DNA from: Wenyingzhuangia marina | Lineage (GTDB): Bacteria; Bacteroidota; Bacteroidia; Flavobacteriales; Flavobacteriaceae | Reading direction: 5' to 3' | DNA length: 64,000 bases | NCBI RefSeq assembly: GCF_900130035.1 | Contig: NZ_FQXQ01000002.1 | Location: 124,001 to 188,000 of the forward strand | Shown: positions 1-8,309 of the stretch, in pieces | Layout of the letters: the number at the start of each line of letters is the position of its first letter | Numbering within the stretch: position 1 is the first letter of the stretch | Notes under the pieces: model-generated | Seen by the model: only the letters and a program-made list of their open reading frames with translations | Told to the model about the DNA's origin: nothing | Database searches by the model: none | Translations under genes and position numbers: made by a program

Positions 1-383
1 AGGGTTTCTTTAGTAATTTGAGACTCATAAATACAATAATCTGCCTCTCTATAAGGAATAAAATCAGGGGTTCCTTCTGTTCTAGAAACAAAAATGACAC
101 TGGTTGATTTGTTTTTTAATTGATGAACAAACTGAGTATCAATATTGTTTTTTTGTAAGTTCTCCATCACAAACTCTCCCAATCCATCCTTTCCTACACT
201 GGCTACCAATGCAGTGTTTAAACCTAGCCTAGAACAATAAGCGGCCACGTTGGTAGGAGATCCTCCTAAATACCTGTGATAATCTTTGGTTTGATTTATT
301 TGTACGTTAGATTGATGTCCGATGAAATCAATCAGTACCTCTCCAACACAAAGAATATCTATGTTTTTTATGTTAGTTTTCAT
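1..383 (-). CDS. PfkB-family sugar kinase, probably fructokinase (C-terminal part missing)
   Basis: Translation from the ATG at 383 begins MKTNIKNIDILCVGEVLIDF and continues with a GGSPTNVAAYCSRLG segment, the N-terminal signature of PfkB/ribokinase-type kinases (G-E-x-L-I-D-F, then a GGSP-N-A sugar-binding turn). The reading frame runs off the window edge, so the C-terminal DTxGAGD catalytic motif cannot be seen. The gene lies 10 bp downstream of the MFS permease stop and is almost certainly co-transcribed with it. Kinase plus permease plus TonB receptor plus LacI regulator fits phosphorylation of fructose released from an imported sugar. The substrate is inferred from context; a 2-keto-3-deoxygluconate or other sugar kinase is possible. 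Confidence 0.85.
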   Translation of the reverse strand, partial: MKTNIKNIDILCVGEVLIDFIGHQSNVQINQTKDYHRYLGGSPTNVAAYCSRLGLNTALVASVGKDGLGEFVMENLQKNNIDTQFVHQLKNKSTSVIFVSRTEGTPDFIPYREADYCIYESQITKET

Positions 384-393
384 ATTTTCTGAA

Positions 394-1722
394 TTAATGA
401 TGACTTGCAACAATTTTGTGATCTGTTGCTTTTTTAGCTTTCATAAACAGTGTAATTACAGCACTTATTAATAACAAGACTCCTGCAAATGTGATGGCTT
501 GACGAGGATCGTTGTCTAAAAAGTTTTTTAAAATATATCCGAATGATAGATTTTGAATAATCATAGGAATTACAATCATCATGTTAATGATTCCCATATA
601 AACCCCATAACGTTCTTTTGGAATGTCTGCAACAACCATTAAATAAGGAATTCCCATCATACTAGCCCATCCAATTCCAAAACCAGTAATGGCAAAGAAC
701 AATAAGTTTTTATCCTCAATATGTGGAAAAGCAATAAACCCTGCTGCTGCCAATATCAAACAAACCATATGGACTGTTTTGGCACTATATTTTTTAGCAT
801 AACCCACTAATATAAAAGCGACTAAGAATGTAACAATGTTATACCATCCGTTTACCAAACCTGTCCAACTCACCGCTTCTTCATAAGCTTCTGGATTGCT
901 TTTTGGTGTGGCATTCCAAACAGACAAGGCAATACTTTTTGATGAATTTTGCCAATAACAAAACAATGCATACCATTGAAATAAGTAAACCAATGCCAGG
1001 TGCCACATAATTTTAGGCATGCTTCCTATGGCTGAAAATATTTCAATTAATGGTTGCAGAACACTTCTTTTTTCTGCTCTCATTTTAGCTAATTCTTCTG
1101 GAGTAGGCGGAATTTCTTTAGTGGTTTTAATACTCCATAATACAGAACCTATAGAACAAACTGCTCCTAAAAAGAAAGAGGCATATACCCATGTTGGTAA
1201 TGATCCTGTTTTTCCTATAAATATCATGGGAAAAATAAATAAAGATAAATTTGCCAATGTTTGTCCAAAACCTGTAAAAAAGCTTTGCATTTGAAACCCT
1301 AAAGGTTGTTGTTCTTCATCTAATTTATCAGCAATAAAAGCTCTATAAGGCTCCATTGCAGTGTTGTTTCCTGCATCTAAAATCCATAACAAACCTGCAG
1401 CCATCCATAAAGAACTACTATATGGAAATGCAATTAAAGCAAGACTACACATCAAAGCTCCAATTAAAAAATAAGGTTTTCTACGTCCAAACCTTGGAGA
1501 CCAAGTTTTATCACTTAAAGCACCAATTAAAGGTTGTACTAACAAACCTGTAACAGGTCCTGCTAAGTTTAATAAAGGAATTTCATCTGGACTAGCTCCT
1601 AAAAAATCGTAAATAGGATTTACGGCACTTTGTTGCAATCCAAAACTATATTGAATTCCAAAAAAACCAACATTCATATTTAGTATTTGCCAGAAACTTA
1701 ATTTTACTTTATGGAACATCAC
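394..1722 (-). CDS. SLC45/GPH-like MFS sugar permease
   Basis: This is a 442-residue polytopic inner-membrane protein with about twelve hydrophobic segments. Near residues 65-85 it has GALSDKTWSPRFGRRKP, which matches the loop 2-3 signature (G..SD....R.GRR.P) of sucrose/maltose permeases of the SLC45 and plant SUT type. It sits between the TonB receptor upstream and the PfkB kinase downstream on the same strand. A job carrying a disaccharide from periplasm to cytoplasm fits the neighbourhood. The start at 1722 gives MMFHKV; the second Met is equally possible. Sucrose as substrate is inferred from the adjacent kinase, not seen directly. Confidence 0.85.
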   Translation of the reverse strand: MMFHKVKLSFWQILNMNVGFFGIQYSFGLQQSAVNPIYDFLGASPDEIPLLNLAGPVTGLLVQPLIGALSDKTWSPRFGRRKPYFLIGALMCSLALIAFPYSSSLWMAAGLLWILDAGNNTAMEPYRAFIADKLDEEQQPLGFQMQSFFTGFGQTLANLSLFIFPMIFIGKTGSLPTWVYASFFLGAVCSIGSVLWSIKTTKEIPPTPEELAKMRAEKRSVLQPLIEIFSAIGSMPKIMWHLALVYLFQWYALFCYWQNSSKSIALSVWNATPKSNPEAYEEAVSWTGLVNGWYNIVTFLVAFILVGYAKKYSAKTVHMVCLILAAAGFIAFPHIEDKNLLFFAITGFGIGWASMMGIPYLMVVADIPKERYGVYMGIINMMIVIPMIIQNLSFGYILKNFLDNDPRQAITFAGVLLLISAVITLFMKAKKATDHKIVASHH

Positions 1723-1763
1723 TTTTGGTTTTTATGAATTAAGACTTAGGTTTTTTGTTTTAT

Positions 1764-1800
1764 AAAGAGCTGATGTTTTGTGATTACACCAGCTCTTTTA
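1764..1800 (-). terminator. Hairpin after the TonB receptor gene
   Basis: An inverted repeat, TAAAGAGCTG with CAGCTCTTTTA, encloses a loop of about 16 nt between the receptor stop and the permease start. Only a short T-run follows in the leftward direction, so it may be a weak or partial terminator that lowers expression of the permease and kinase relative to the receptor. Confidence 0.4.
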
Positions 1801-1816
1801 TCATAATTCTAACGGA

Positions 1817-4651
1817 TTAGAATTGGTATTTCAAAGCTAAGCTAATAGATCTACCAGGTAAAGTTCTACCTCTTACATAGTTTACTTGGTTGTCTGTAAT
1901 ACTTCCTTCTTCAGCTTCTGTAACCGCAATAACATCTAAAATATTATTTACAGATAAATTTACGTTTAAAGATTCTGTAATTGCATAGTTTACAAATCCA
2001 CTTGTCACTACAAAACTTGGCATTACTAATTCGTTAGCGTCTTGAGCATATGCTTTAGATTGTCCTACAAAGCTTAACCCTATTGAGTTTTGTTTTACAC
2101 TACCAAAATTATAAGATGGCATGATGTTGTAAATAAAGTCAGGTTGTCTTCTTGGTTTGTTTCCTTTGTTTGCTCCAGAAGTAATTTCTGCATTGGTATA
2201 AGTTACCGCTCCTCTTAAGTTAAAATCTCCAAAGTTGTAGAAACCTTCTAATTCAAGTCCCATAGATTTATAATCATTTTCTATAATACTGTTAGAGGTT
2301 GCTTCAAATCTTAACCCTATTGAGTTTTGTTTTACACTACCAAAATTATAAGATGGCATGATGTTGTAAATAAAGTCAGGTTGTCTTCTTGGTTTGTTTC
2401 CTTTGTTTGCTCCAGAAGTAATTTCTGCATTGGTATAAGTTACCGCTCCTCTTAAGTTAAAATCTCCAAAGTTGTAGAAACCTTCTAATTCAAGTCCCAT
2501 AGATTTATAATCATTTTCTATAATACTGTTAGAGGTTGCTTCAAATCCTCCTTCTTCGTTGGTAGTAGCATAGAAAGCTGTTGCATATACGGCACCTCTT
2601 CTAAGATTTCTTTTAAATCCAAGTTCTGCTTGAGAAAGAAAGTCTAAGGCATTTATTTTATCTCCATCTAAGTAATCTAATCCTGAGAATAAAATACGGT
2701 CAGATTTAGCAGATGCACCTTTACTATATCTTACAAATACAGATTGATCATCTGAAAACTTATAGTTTACACCGGCAGAATAAGAAACGTAGTTGTAATC
2801 ATAATCTACACCTGTTGGGTTTGCGTTGTCTATTACATGTGCTGTTTGTTCTGGGGTAGAAATGGTTCCGTCTCCATTAACATCAATAGCTCCTTCTTTA
2901 CCTCCTGCAAAAGATCCACTTACTTTCCCCATATCATATCTAATACTTGCATCAATAGTTAAGTTTTCGGTTGCATCAACTGAAACTTGTGCGTATGGTG
3001 CAGATACATTGTATTGTGTATCATAATTACGGTGTAGATTCCCCCATGCTGGTGTTCCATAATTTAACAATCCGTTTTCACTTAACCCATCAACATTAAT
3101 CAATCTAGCATTGTCATCAGAAGCATCTTGAACATAAGTATTCCACATCCATGACATAGAAATGTTTTGAATAGACTTAAAGTATCCAGCAGTAATACTT
3201 ATGTTGTCAATAGTCTTAGCTAATTTTACATCATTCATAAAATTATTTAAGTTGTTTAATTCTACGTCAAACATATGAATTCTACTCACTAAAGTGTTTG
3301 CTTCTACAGCATTTCCTGTGTCTGCATAAGTCAAAGCTCCTGTTAATTTAGTTTCCATATCGGTAGCAGTCCCTACACTTTCTACAAAAGGAGTAATAAA
3401 TCCACCTTTGTTCATAGAAAAACGTCCGTTGTTGCTAATTTTCCAATCGTTGTCTAAATCAAAACTAGCTTCAAATCCTACAGAAGTAGATACTGGATGC
3501 ATTCCATCTGTTACATGACCTCTTTTTGTAACACCATCAGGTCCAGTACGTAATGTTTGAGTTAAGTTAGCTGTGTGAATAGAACCTCTAGTGGCATTAA
3601 ATCCTGGTGCATTGTTCCATGTAGGATTGGCATTGGTTCCAGTAACTTTAATAGGCACTGGCATATAAGCAGCAGTTCTATCATTTAAATATTTAGCATA
3701 TAATCTAATATGTCCGTTGTCAAACTTCTTAGTCAAGCTTACTTTTAACTGTCCTCCATTGTTAGCTGTAAATCCTGTAGTTCTAATTCCTTCTCCCACT
3801 CTGTAAAAACCTCCTGTATGGATAAATAATCCATCATTAATCTCAGTTCCATAGTCAAAATCTGTTCTAAAAGAATTGTAGTCTACTCCAAAAGTAGTTC
3901 CTATAGATCCACCTTCTACTTCTCCAGTTTTACTAATAATGTTGATGATTCCCCCAGGACCGTTAGAGGTTAATGTAGATGCTGATCCCCCACGAATAGC
4001 TTCTATTTTAGCAACATTGTTGTCAAATCTTGTAAAAATATCAGCCGTACCAAAAGCGATATCTCCATATAACAACACTGGCAATCCATCTTCTTGTAAT
4101 TGTACGTATTTAGATCCTCCAGAAGAAATTGGCACCCCTCTTACCGCAATGTTAGAGTTTCCTTCCCCTCCTGATGATTCTGAACGAATACCTGGAATGG
4201 TTCTAAAAATTTCTGCTGTTGATCTTGGTGCAGATTGTGTAATAGTTGCTGGTTTCATTGTTGTTACAGAAACACTAGACTCTATTTTAGATTTTGGAGT
4301 GGCAACCCCTGTAATAATTACTTCGTCTAAAGATTCTGAGCTAGACTGTAACACAATGTTTAAAGAAATATTATTTCCTTGTGCTACTATTTTTTTAGAA
4401 TACTTTGTATATCCTAAATATTCGGCCACTACTGTGTAGGTTCCATTTTCAATGTTTTTAATAACATAATTACCATCAAAATCTGTTGCTGTACCTTGTG
4501 AGGTTCCTTTTAATAATACAGTAACCCCTAATAATGGTTCTCCGTTTTGATCTTTAACGTTTCCTGAAATTGTTGTTTGCGCTACAATTGACGATACTGA
4601 AAATAGCAGCATTAATAAAACACCCCATTTGAATTGAATTGAATTTCTCAT
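1817..4651 (-). CDS. TonB-dependent outer-membrane receptor with internal duplication
   Basis: The protein is 944 residues. A signal peptide (about 1-24, ending near IVAQ) is followed by a CarboxypepD_reg-like beta-sandwich (about 27-110, with GNVKDQNGEPLLG and a DFDGNY turn), a plug domain (about 120-240) and a C-terminal barrel ending in the outer-membrane signature LALKYQF. The domain order is that of Bacteroidota nutrient receptors. No SusD-type partner is adjacent, unlike SusCD loci, so this resembles stand-alone receptors such as those of sucrose loci. Residues about 702-780 and 781-859 are identical copies of one 79-residue block, encoded by a perfect 237-bp tandem repeat. The LacI-type operators upstream suggest sugar-responsive control. 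Confidence 0.93.
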   Translation of the reverse strand: MRNSIQFKWGVLLMLLFSVSSIVAQTTISGNVKDQNGEPLLGVTVLLKGTSQGTATDFDGNYVIKNIENGTYTVVAEYLGYTKYSKKIVAQGNNISLNIVLQSSSESLDEVIITGVATPKSKIESSVSVTTMKPATITQSAPRSTAEIFRTIPGIRSESSGGEGNSNIAVRGVPISSGGSKYVQLQEDGLPVLLYGDIAFGTADIFTRFDNNVAKIEAIRGGSASTLTSNGPGGIINIISKTGEVEGGSIGTTFGVDYNSFRTDFDYGTEINDGLFIHTGGFYRVGEGIRTTGFTANNGGQLKVSLTKKFDNGHIRLYAKYLNDRTAAYMPVPIKVTGTNANPTWNNAPGFNATRGSIHTANLTQTLRTGPDGVTKRGHVTDGMHPVSTSVGFEASFDLDNDWKISNNGRFSMNKGGFITPFVESVGTATDMETKLTGALTYADTGNAVEANTLVSRIHMFDVELNNLNNFMNDVKLAKTIDNISITAGYFKSIQNISMSWMWNTYVQDASDDNARLINVDGLSENGLLNYGTPAWGNLHRNYDTQYNVSAPYAQVSVDATENLTIDASIRYDMGKVSGSFAGGKEGAIDVNGDGTISTPEQTAHVIDNANPTGVDYDYNYVSYSAGVNYKFSDDQSVFVRYSKGASAKSDRILFSGLDYLDGDKINALDFLSQAELGFKRNLRRGAVYATAFYATTNEEGGFEATSNSIIENDYKSMGLELEGFYNFGDFNLRGAVTYTNAEITSGANKGNKPRRQPDFIYNIMPSYNFGSVKQNSIGLRFEATSNSIIENDYKSMGLELEGFYNFGDFNLRGAVTYTNAEITSGANKGNKPRRQPDFIYNIMPSYNFGSVKQNSIGLSFVGQSKAYAQDANELVMPSFVVTSGFVNYAITESLNVNLSVNNILDVIAVTEAEEGSITDNQVNYVRGRTLPGRSISLALKYQF
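2073..2547. repeat. Perfect 237-bp in-frame tandem duplication inside the receptor gene
   Basis: The sequence starting cttaaccctattgag at 2073 recurs without a difference at 2310. The period is 237 bp, exactly 79 codons, so the frame is kept. Copy 1 ends and copy 2 begins at 2310, and copy 2 ends at about 2547 in gaggttgcttcaaatc. Absence of any substitution implies a very recent event, a gene-conversion process, or an assembly error. Confidence 0.97.
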
Positions 4652-4741
4652 AATAGTATATTTTTTGTTAATAGTTAATAATTTACCTGTTTATTTTGCT
4701 AAATTATAACTGAAGTTGAGTAAAAATCGAGTGTTTTTCAA

Positions 4742-4777
4742 CGAAAACGTTTTCGATTTTACCTAAAACGTTTTCGG
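4742..4777. promoter_or_regulatory. Paired LacI-type operators in the divergent receptor/lacI promoter region
   Basis: CGAAAACGTTTTCG at 4742-4755 is a perfect 14-bp palindrome with a central CG, the typical symmetry of LacI-family operators. A second site, CTAAAACGTTTTCGG at 4763-4777, shares the AAAACGTTTTCG core. The two centres are about 21 bp apart, two helical turns. They lie between the divergent TonB receptor and the LacI regulator, upstream of the candidate -7 box at 4792. Autoregulation and control of the transport operon are inferred. Confidence 0.8.
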
Positions 4778-4791
4778 TCATTATTTTTTAC

Positions 4792-4799
4792 TACTTTTA
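4792..4799 (+). promoter_or_regulatory. Candidate -7 box for the lacI-type gene
   Basis: TACTTTTA is one base from the Bacteroidota TAnnTTTG -7 element and lies 19 bp upstream of the regulator's ATG. The second operator ends 14 bp upstream of it, where bound repressor would cover the -33 region. Confidence 0.45.
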
Positions 4800-4818
4800 T
4801 TTCATCAAAAAGCAAAAA

Positions 4819-5847
4819 ATGAAGCCAGTTACCTTAAAAGAAATTGCCGAAAAATTAAACATCTCTGTTACCACTGTTTCTAAAGCTTTAAAAGATTATT
4901 CAGATGTAAGTCCAAAAACCAAAGCGTTGGTAAAAGAATTGGCAGCTACTTTAAACTACACGCCTAATTCTTTTGCAGTAAACCTAAGAACCAAAGAATC
5001 TAAAACCATAGGCTTGGTGATTCCTGAAGTGGTACATCATTTTTTTTCTAACGTTATCAAAGGGATTATTTCCGAAGCTGAAAAAGAAGGTTATTTGGTT
5101 ATTATATTACAATCTAACGAATCTTATGAGCTAGAAAAAAAACAGGTGGAGTTGTTAATGAGTCATCGTGTAGATGGTATTTTAATTTCATTGGCCAATG
5201 GAACAGCAGATTTTAAACATTTAAATGCTGTAATAGAACATGACAAACCTTTGGTCATGTTTGACAAAATAGCGAAACTGGTAAAGTGTTCTAAAATTAT
5301 TATTGATGATCAAAAAGCAGCTTATATGGCAACCCAACATTTAATAGATACAGGTTGTAAACGCATTGCTCATTTTAGAGGACCTTTGTTGCCGCAAAAT
5401 TCTATTGATCGATTTTTAGGGTATAAAAAGGCTTTGTTAGATAACGGAATGGAATACGATCCTAGTTTGGTGTATTTAAATGACTGTGACGAAAATAGTT
5501 TTGATGATGGAAAAATGAATGCTGCAAAACTTTATCAAGAACAGAAAGGCGTAGATGGAATTTTTATCAATACAGACATGGTTGCTATTGGGGCTATTTC
5601 TGAATTTAACAGATTGGGAGTAAAGATTCCCGAAGAAATTTCTATTGTAGGATTTAGCAACTGGTTCATGTCTTCTGTCATCTCCCCTACCATCACTACC
5701 ATAGATCAGCCAGGTTATGTTATGGGACAAACAGCCTTTAAACAGTTGTACAAAGAAATCAAAGCCATTAAAAACAAAACAATGCTAAGTCCAGAAATCA
5801 TTCAATTAGAAACTGCTTTGGTTAAAAGAGAGTCTACTAAAAATTAA
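4819..5847 (+). CDS. LacI-family transcriptional regulator
   Basis: The protein is 342 residues. It has an N-terminal helix-turn-helix (residues about 4-25, VTLKEIAEKLNISVTTVSKAL), a hinge region containing YTPNSFAVNLRTK, and a periplasmic-binding-protein-like effector domain to the end (for example KTIGLVIPEVVHHFFSNVI). This is full LacI/GalR length. It is divergent from the TonB receptor and is followed 43 bp later by a HAD phosphatase in the same direction. Two palindromic operators of LacI type stand directly upstream. The effector is unknown; a sugar or sugar phosphate of the adjacent pathway is likely. Confidence 0.95.
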   Translation: MKPVTLKEIAEKLNISVTTVSKALKDYSDVSPKTKALVKELAATLNYTPNSFAVNLRTKESKTIGLVIPEVVHHFFSNVIKGIISEAEKEGYLVIILQSNESYELEKKQVELLMSHRVDGILISLANGTADFKHLNAVIEHDKPLVMFDKIAKLVKCSKIIIDDQKAAYMATQHLIDTGCKRIAHFRGPLLPQNSIDRFLGYKKALLDNGMEYDPSLVYLNDCDENSFDDGKMNAAKLYQEQKGVDGIFINTDMVAIGAISEFNRLGVKIPEEISIVGFSNWFMSSVISPTITTIDQPGYVMGQTAFKQLYKEIKAIKNKTMLSPEIIQLETALVKRESTKN

Positions 5848-5890
5848 CGGTATGTTCTTTGTTGGGTATATTGACTAATAATCAACAGAT

Positions 5891-6538
5891 ATGAAACCAA
5901 CCACTTTTATTTTTGACATGGACGGAGTAATGATAGACTCTGAGCCTTTTTGGAGAACAGCACAAATTAATTTATTAAAAGATTTAGGACATACCATTAC
6001 GGTGCAAGACTGTATTCGTTATACCATGGGAAAAAGAATTGATGATGTAGCAAAAACCTGGTGCGATTTATATTCTTTAAAAATAGAGGCCAAACAATTA
6101 GAACAACAAATTTTAGATCAGGTGGTTGTCAACATTTTAAAAGATGGACAAGCCATTGATGGATTGTTAGATTTGCTACATTTTCTAAAAAAAGAAAACT
6201 ATAAAATTGGCTTGGCAACTTCTTCTAGTTGGAAAATTATTGAAGCTGTACTACACAAACTAGAGATAAAACATTTTTTTGATGAAATATGTAGTGCCGA
6301 TGATGAAGTTTATGGAAAACCAAATCCAGCGGTGTATATTAAAGCTATGCAAAAACTAGAATCAAAACCAAGTGAGTGTATCATTTTGGAAGATTCAGTT
6401 ACGGGAATGATTGCTGCCAAAGCTTCTATGGCTTTTACCATAGTCTTAAATGCAGATGTATCTGCCCCAAAATTTTCAATAGCAGATCAAAGATGTCCAT
6501 CTTTAGCAAAAGTATTAAGTTATTTAAAAACTTTATAA
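5891..6538 (+). CDS. HAD-superfamily sugar-phosphate phosphatase or mutase (HxpB / beta-phosphoglucomutase-like)
   Basis: The protein is 215 residues with all HAD motifs. Motif I is FDMDGVMIDSEP (nucleophile and acid Asp near residues 9 and 11), motif II is LATSS, and motifs III/IV are KPNPAVY and ILEDSVTGMIAA. A helical cap follows motif I. The FDMDG..IDSEP..W pattern is shared with hexitol phosphatases of the YniC/HxpB type and with beta-phosphoglucomutases; sequence alone does not separate them. It lies downstream of the LacI regulator and probably serves the same sugar pathway. An IS200-type element begins 10 bp after its stop. Confidence 0.85.
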   Translation: MKPTTFIFDMDGVMIDSEPFWRTAQINLLKDLGHTITVQDCIRYTMGKRIDDVAKTWCDLYSLKIEAKQLEQQILDQVVVNILKDGQAIDGLLDLLHFLKKENYKIGLATSSSWKIIEAVLHKLEIKHFFDEICSADDEVYGKPNPAVYIKAMQKLESKPSECIILEDSVTGMIAAKASMAFTIVLNADVSAPKFSIADQRCPSLAKVLSYLKTL

Positions 6539-6548
6539 AAATGAACTA

Positions 6549-7055
6549 CCCCGACCCAAGGGTACGGGGTATCTAAAACAAACTTAATTGCTTATCCTTA
6601 TGTAATAGGCTATATTCTTTTTCCATACCTTGAGACTTGACATACTTCGATATACTATTCTCATCTCCAAATTTACTTACTGTATTTACAAAATATCCTG
6701 ATGACCATAAACTTCCTCCCCATAATTTCTTTTTTATTTCCTTATGCTCTTTGAATAACTCTCTAGCTAAAATACTTTTCAGTAGTGTCACAATTTTTGT
6801 CGGACTATAAGTTGGGACTGATTGGACTAAAAAATGTACGTGATCTTGATCTGTTCCTATTTCTAAAAAATTTAACTCATATCTTTTAGAGATTTCTAAA
6901 CAAACTAAAACCAGGGTTGTATCAACTTCTTTACTGAATATGATACGTCTATATTTGGATGGAAAAACAAAATGATACAACAATACAGAAACATTATGTG
7001 ATTTATGGAGATATTCACTCATACTGTAAAGATAAATAATACGACCCAAGGGTCG
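6549..7055 (-). mobile_element. IS200/IS605-family element with both end hairpins
   Basis: A single transposase gene is flanked by two related imperfect hairpins. At 6549-6569, CCCCGACCC-AA-GGGT(A)CGGGG lies at the transposase 3' side. At 7042-7055, CGACCC-AA-GGGTCG lies at its 5' side. Subterminal hairpins instead of terminal inverted repeats, and no target duplication, are the hallmarks of single-strand IS200-type transposition. The exact cleavage points cannot be fixed from one copy. Confidence 0.85.
6573..7022 (-). CDS. tnpA: IS200-like HUH transposase TnpA
   Basis: Read from the ATG at 7022 this is 149 residues, the usual size of an IS200 Y1 transposase. It has the HUH pair in DQDHVHFLVQ (His61, His63), the conserved LLKSILARELF helix, and a candidate catalytic Tyr110 in SSGYFVNTV. 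The frame stays open upstream to 7049, but that start lies inside the end hairpin, so 7022 is preferred. The gene looks intact and could be active. No accompanying TnpB or omega RNA is evident, so this is an IS200-type rather than IS605-type element. Confidence 0.9.
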   Translation of the reverse strand: MSEYLHKSHNVSVLLYHFVFPSKYRRIIFSKEVDTTLVLVCLEISKRYELNFLEIGTDQDHVHFLVQSVPTYSPTKIVTLLKSILARELFKEHKEIKKKLWGGSLWSSGYFVNTVSKFGDENSISKYVKSQGMEKEYSLLHKDKQLSLF

Positions 7056-7079
7056 GGGAATTAACCCTAAGAGATTAAA

Positions 7080-7105
7080 AAGCCCTAGTAATTATACTAG
7101 GGCCT
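7080..7105 (-). terminator. Intrinsic terminator of the EF-hand gene, possibly bidirectional
   Basis: Read leftward, GCCCTAGTA and TACTAGGGC form a 9-bp stem with a 4-nt ATTA loop, followed by TTTTT. On the other strand the stem is followed by CTTTCGTTTT, so it may once have served the HAD gene before the IS element separated them. Confidence 0.8.
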
Positions 7106-7134
7106 TTCGTTTTACATAATATTAAGAATAAAAA

Positions 7135-7506
7135 CTATTCTTCACTTTCTTGGTCACCACCGTTCATTCCTTCATTATTTCCCCAATCTCTTTTGGGTCT
7201 TTCTCCTTCTGTTCTTTGTGGTCTGTTTTTTCTCATCTTTTCAAAAAAGGTTTTAAACTCCTCTAAAGTAATTCCTCCATCAGCGTTTGCATCCATTTTA
7301 TCAAAGCCCTTTGACATTCTCTTTCTATCTTCAACTTCTTCCTTTACAATTTTACCATCACTATTTTTGTCTAATCTCTCAAACATTTTTTCTGGAGTTG
7401 GTCTTTCTCTTTTTTTTGTATTAGAATTTTCTTCTTGAGAAAAAGCGCTCATTCCTACAAACAAGCAGATTGCAATGGCAATCATTATTGATTTTTGTGT
7501 TTTCAT
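7135..7506 (-). CDS. Secreted EF-hand calcium-binding protein
   Basis: The protein is 123 residues with an N-terminal signal peptide (about 1-23, ending AFSQ) and two canonical EF-hand loops: DKNSDGKIVKEE at 46-57 and DANADGGITLEE at 72-83. In each the Asp, Asn/Asp, Gly and Glu ligand positions are kept. The C-terminus is rich in Arg, Glu and Gly and looks disordered. It stands alone on the minus strand with its own terminator, divergent from the TetR gene. The partner and function are unknown; calcium-dependent envelope or extracellular binding is the family expectation. Confidence 0.85.
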   Translation of the reverse strand: MKTQKSIMIAIAICLFVGMSAFSQEENSNTKKRERPTPEKMFERLDKNSDGKIVKEEVEDRKRMSKGFDKMDANADGGITLEEFKTFFEKMRKNRPQRTEGERPKRDWGNNEGMNGGDQESEE

Positions 7507-7673
7507 TTTTGATAATTTTTTTTAAAGATTATTGTTTTTTAATCTATTTATGTTGTTTAGACTTAACATATTTGCTTTGGTTTAATCATAATGATACATA
7601 ATTATTTAAATTTTTAATTTCTTATATTATTAACATTCTTTTATAAATATAGAATTATCGCTCATGAAAAATG

Positions 7674-7700
7674 AATGAACGTTCATTTTTTATACCTTTG
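7674..7700 (+). promoter_or_regulatory. TetR-type operator and promoter
   Basis: AATGAACGTTCATT at 7674-7687 is a perfect 14-bp palindrome of the TGAACGTTCA type common for TetR regulators. TACCTTTG at 7693-7700 is an exact TAnnTTTG -7 box, and the ATG follows 18 bp later. Overlap of operator and core promoter predicts autorepression of the four-gene operon. Confidence 0.8.
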
Positions 7701-7718
7701 TCTCATAATTAGAATGAT

Positions 7719-8303
7719 ATGCAGCCATTAAGTAAAAGTGAAATCAAAAGAAAAGCCTTAATTAAAGCCACTGTTTGTTTGGTCATAAACAATGGATTTC
7801 ATGCAGCACCCATGTCTAAAATTGCTAAAATGGCAAACGTTTCACCTGGAACCATTTACTTGTATTTTGAAAACAAACAAGATTTAATCAATAAAGTTTA
7901 TTTAGAAATAAAAGCTTCATTTGCTGCACATGCTTTTAAGGATTTTAATGAACAAATGACTGTTGAAGAAGGTTTTAAAAACATATGGAAACAAATTGCT
8001 GATTTTAAATTAATGCAAGTTGATGAAGCTTTGTTTTTAAGTCAATGTGACAATACTCCCATGATAGACGAAGAAAGTAAAAAAGAGGGAATTAAGCATT
8101 TACAACCCCTACTCGACTTATGGAAACGTGGACAAGAGCAAGGTGTTATCAAAAATTGTTGTCACTATATGTTATATGCATACACTGTTTATCCTTTAGC
8201 GTTTTTAATGAATGCCAAACAAAAAAAAGACATAACTATTAATGAACAATATATCCAAGATGCCTATTTAATGGCTTGGGATAGTATCAAACAATCAAAA
8301 TAA
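7719..8303 (+). CDS. TetR/AcrR-family transcriptional repressor
   Basis: The protein is 194 residues. The N-terminal helix-turn-helix spans about residues 10-55, with MSKIAKMANVSPGTIYLYF followed by ENKQDLINKVY, a very typical TetR recognition-helix region. The C-terminal ligand-binding helices are variable. It is the first gene of a tight operon: the nitroreductase starts 6 bp after the stop, then an MDR oxidoreductase and an iron alcohol dehydrogenase. The genes it leads suggest sensing of an electrophile, quinone or reactive aldehyde. The ligand is inferred, not seen. Confidence 0.93.
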   Translation: MQPLSKSEIKRKALIKATVCLVINNGFHAAPMSKIAKMANVSPGTIYLYFENKQDLINKVYLEIKASFAAHAFKDFNEQMTVEEGFKNIWKQIADFKLMQVDEALFLSQCDNTPMIDEESKKEGIKHLQPLLDLWKRGQEQGVIKNCCHYMLYAYTVYPLAFLMNAKQKKDITINEQYIQDAYLMAWDSIKQSK

Positions 8304-8309
8304 ATTACA

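Noticed and set aside
3939-4439. 166-codon open frame antisense to the TonB receptor
   Set aside because: It is a shadow of the receptor gene, with no promoter or family resemblance. The same holds for other long antisense frames over aroB-recQ, fadA, RND and AI-2E genes.
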